64,000 bases of DNA from Diphasiastrum complanatum. Its lineage: Eukaryota; Streptophyta; Lycopodiopsida; Lycopodiales; Lycopodiaceae. The DNA is taken from NCBI GenBank assembly GCA_029204225.1, contig MU832060.1:1-64000 (forward strand). Reading direction: 5' to 3'. Under the pieces are notes generated by a model. That model saw only the letters and a program-made list of their open reading frames with translations, had not been told where the DNA came from and searched no databases. Shown here in pieces: positions 61,135 to 64,000 of the stretch. The position numbers were made by a program, and so were the translations under genes. Position 1 is the first letter of the stretch; every line of letters begins with the position of its first letter.

Positions 61135-64000
61135 TTAGAGGAGTTCTCAATATCAAAAAGACCCTTTAAAGTATGCCATGTAGGATATAGAAAAATATCA
61201 AAAAAAAAAAAAAAAAACAGTATTGTTTATTTGCTTGCCCACACCACTCCCAAGGCCTCCCCAACTCCCAATTATCTAACCACAGTGTCTATAGTCACAG
61301 TTAAGAATTGTTAACAGTTCGTAGTATAACTTGACTAAAATCAAAAATATTCCCTCCATTGGTTACGAAAAGGGCAATATTTTCACTGGATCTAGAATAT
61401 GACCGCCATCCCCAAATTCGAATCAGGAAAAATTGCAAAATGTTTACATATGCATTCCTTCCACGAGAATGGAAATATGAGCGCCAACTACCTATTGGAA
61501 TGAAAAAATGAGCGGCATTTCCAAATTTGAATCAAGCATACAAGCATGGAGTTTGGATTGATCGTACATAGTATATAATATAATCAAAGATGAGTATTTT
61601 GTTTTGCTTCATAGAATCTGGTCATAGTACTTTGATGCAACTGATTACTCTATTATTTTTTTGATGATGACATTGTATCATCTACATGTGGATATCCCTA
61701 TTGATTTGGCACCTTTGCAGAGAAGAGGAGACAAAGGAATTCAAATATCTGTTGAGGATCGTTCTCGTTACAGTGCAAAAGGAAAAAAAAAACTTGGATT
61801 TGTGGATAGATGGAACATTATATCCACAAGATCCAAGCGCTTTGACACATCCCACATTCTCTTCAATAACTGATTTAGTTACATGGATATGCAATGGACA
61901 TAGTGGATTACTAGGATATTGTGAAAGATTGCAGAACCATGGAAAACAACTATATATGAATAAAGTTCACTTTTAGAAGGTGAGTTAATTCGGATATCCT
62001 CTTATTGTCAGAATAAAAATTGTCATCTCCAAAAGACGTTAGAAGAAAATGAACAACTTAAAAAAAAAAATGAATCATTACAGAAAATAACAATCAATAT
62101 CAAATCAGAACTAGAGCAAATGCAATCGGTCTTATAGTCTATTCGTATTGAAAACTTACAATTATTGAAGGATGTGGATTTGGCAAAGAAGAAGGCTGAA
62201 AGTAAGAAGCGAAAGCGACAAAGTTGCAAGGACATTCAAACACTTTCAAAAGGAGGTTATCGAAATAGAAGGATCCGTGCATTCAAGTAAGCATATTCTG
62301 ATTTTTGTAAGTTTTTCAATGACATTTGGATTTAATTTCAGTTATGGTGATATTCTGTTAACTATATGTTTTTTTTGCAGATCTGCATTAGTAGCTCCTC
62401 GGAATATTAAAGACAATGTTTCACTAGGAATGTCATTGGGCACAATATTGGCTTGCAAATCCACTGAGCGTATCATGATGAACAATAGGATTTTAAATGT
62501 AAAGTGTAAAATACCAGAGTCTTTGATGGTAGACATTCAAAAAAATTTAGATAAGACTATAGTTCAGGGTGCTCGTGATTTTGCGGGTATTAGCAAGAAG
62601 CATATGCAACAATATTTTAACTAATTAGAAAAGCTTTTAAGCAAGCTCAAATTAGAAAAGTCCCAATTATTAGGACATATCACTTGAAGAAAGAGAGAGA
62701 TACATTAAACATAGGTATGCATAAGATCACTAGAACTCCATTTCATATTGAGGAGGTGTGTGAAACTGATGGAATATCGATATTCTATAATTCATCAAAC
62801 AATTTATTTGTTGATCTAAATTACTTATTGAGATACATCCTCACATTCTATGATATAACCTATGAAAAGGTGAATGCCAAAATAATCATAATACTTAAGT
62901 TAGATGAGTCAAAAATTGTGAAAGGGCAGAAGATGGAGAGGGTTAGTTTAACTCTCATGAATGGTGCTCTATCACAAACAGAGAACCAAGAAGATTTTAG
63001 ATTCAGTGTCCAGTCAAAAAATGATATATGGTGGTTGGCAGCGTTTCAGATAACTAGTCTTATTATTACATTACATTCATTGAATAGTATTAATACATTG
63101 TAAACTAAGTCTGATTAATTTTTTGGACAGGTGCTGAAAGAGGATCATGATATATTATCATGGATATTCTCAAGGACATCTTATCCTAGGATCATCAAGG
63201 ACCATATGGATGGAGGACTTCTCAATGTTCCAGGCACTTAGCAGGTGATTTGAAAACATTGAAATGTATGTATAATGTCTCTCACGGTGCTACATCAAAA
63301 TATTCTTGTTTGTACTGCATGAAAATGACAAAAGATGTAACTAGGAGTACAGGGATTACTAGAGAATATGCAGATCCAAACTGGAAGCCTGTGCTGCCTA
63401 TCCCCTTAAAAAATGTGCATGTTTGCACTCTTCATGCATAAGTTAGATTAATAGAAAAGATCAGTTATCTTCATATGGTTTTTGCTTGGAATACTAAGCC
63501 AGCATCATTAGCAACGGAAGCTATCTCTCGATTAGAAGATGTTTTATCAAAAGTGGGACTTTATAAAGGACATGTCAAAATTCAAAAAGATGAAAAGCTT
63601 TCAGAAAATAATGGGAACATGCCAACAAAGCCAAGCATAGGAGGAGCAAAAGCACGTCGTTTCCTATCAAATCATGCTGGTAAGGCTTCTAATATTCAAC
63701 ACTTAGTCTGAACAGATATTATTCCTACCACTCAGGACTTCGAGAAAGACGGCAAAACTAGATTACTAAAAGTTGATGTATGGAAAAAACTTGATAGTAT
63801 GATTGTTATTTTAAGAAAAGAAATATACTTTGATATTGATAAGAAAGCTGTCCAAAGGACTTGTGTCGAGTTTGTTAATGCAGTATCAAAAGCATGGGGA
63901 AAAGATCACATCACTCATTACATGGTTAGTATAAAATTTTCAAAATGCTTTCACTGTTTCATATATATTTAGATCCAAACATAAGACTATTATTATGATT
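61135..64000 (+). pseudogene. Orphan repetitive gene family, copy B (continues off the right edge)
   Basis: Coding blocks on the plus strand: 61686-61976 (LWIDGTLYPQDPS, WICNGHSGLLGY); 61983-62285, a coiled coil with a basic KKRKRQ tract; an intron 62286-62380 (GTAAGC ... TTTTTTGCAG); 62381-62624 (LVAPRNIKDNVSLG, CKSTERIMMNNRI); 62684-63103 (LKKERDTLNIGMHKIT, YDITYEKVNAKI, IWWLAAF); 63250-63711 (HGATSKYSCLYCMK, PSIGGAKARRFLSNHAG); and 63715-63924, ending at a GT donor (WGKDHITHYM). Stops and frameshifts break it. Block order and motifs remind me of long uncharacterised proteins repeated in Hydra and other genomes that carry a CXXC module; this is from memory and not checked. It matches copy A in inverted orientation, including non-coding DNA. 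Confidence 0.6.

Overview
This window is nuclear DNA of a land plant. It has a plant-type HAK/KUP potassium transporter gene with GT-AG introns, plant-style Ty1/copia and Tat-like Ty3/gypsy retrotransposons (several primed by initiator tRNA-Met), long (TC)n, (GA)n and (TG)n microsatellites, and a low gene density. The large intergenic spaces and the TE-inflated intron suggest a big genome such as a fern or gymnosperm. That last step is inference only, because nothing in the sequence fixes the species.

Layout. 1-11,327 (minus strand): a HAK/KUP K+ transporter gene that runs off the left edge. Six coding exons can be placed to the base. One of its introns (465-9,401) has been inflated from about 356 bp by a copia element (510-9,085, minus, TSD GATGA), which itself carries a younger copia element (1,468-6,778, plus). 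11,328-18,800: gene-free DNA with microsatellites, a foldback element (12,581-13,090) and GC-rich hairpin repeats. 18,825-19,726 (minus): a putative two-exon gene of unknown function with seven CACGTG boxes just upstream. 20,560-20,925: an intronless, nonsense-riddled copy of a centromeric histone H3 (CENH3)-like gene. 20,995-25,700: a copia deletion derivative inserted in the 3' end of another copia element. 25,980-27,774 (minus): copy A of an intron-containing orphan gene family. Copy B lies inverted at 61,135-64,000 and runs off the right edge.

28,715-45,057: a degenerate gypsy element (minus) interrupted by a younger relative in opposite orientation (29,335-40,028, plus, TSD CTCCT). The younger element lacks RNase H and integrase but carries a roughly 1,000-codon extra ORF between reverse transcriptase and the 3' LTR. 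45,384-45,743: probable solo LTR. 46,000-56,690: gene-poor DNA with poly-C, tandem repeats and a GC-rich hairpin repeat family. 56,692-57,885 (minus): an intact intronless gene for an uncharacterised membrane protein (397 aa, three predicted TM segments). 58,931-61,134: gene-free apart from a long (TG)n tract.

Only two genes look functional: the K+ transporter and the 397-aa membrane protein. Most other coding sequence belongs to broken mobile elements. The points most worth following up are the extra 3' ORF of the gypsy element, the inverted orphan gene family, the CENH3-like retropseudogene, and the GC-rich hairpin/foldback repeats.
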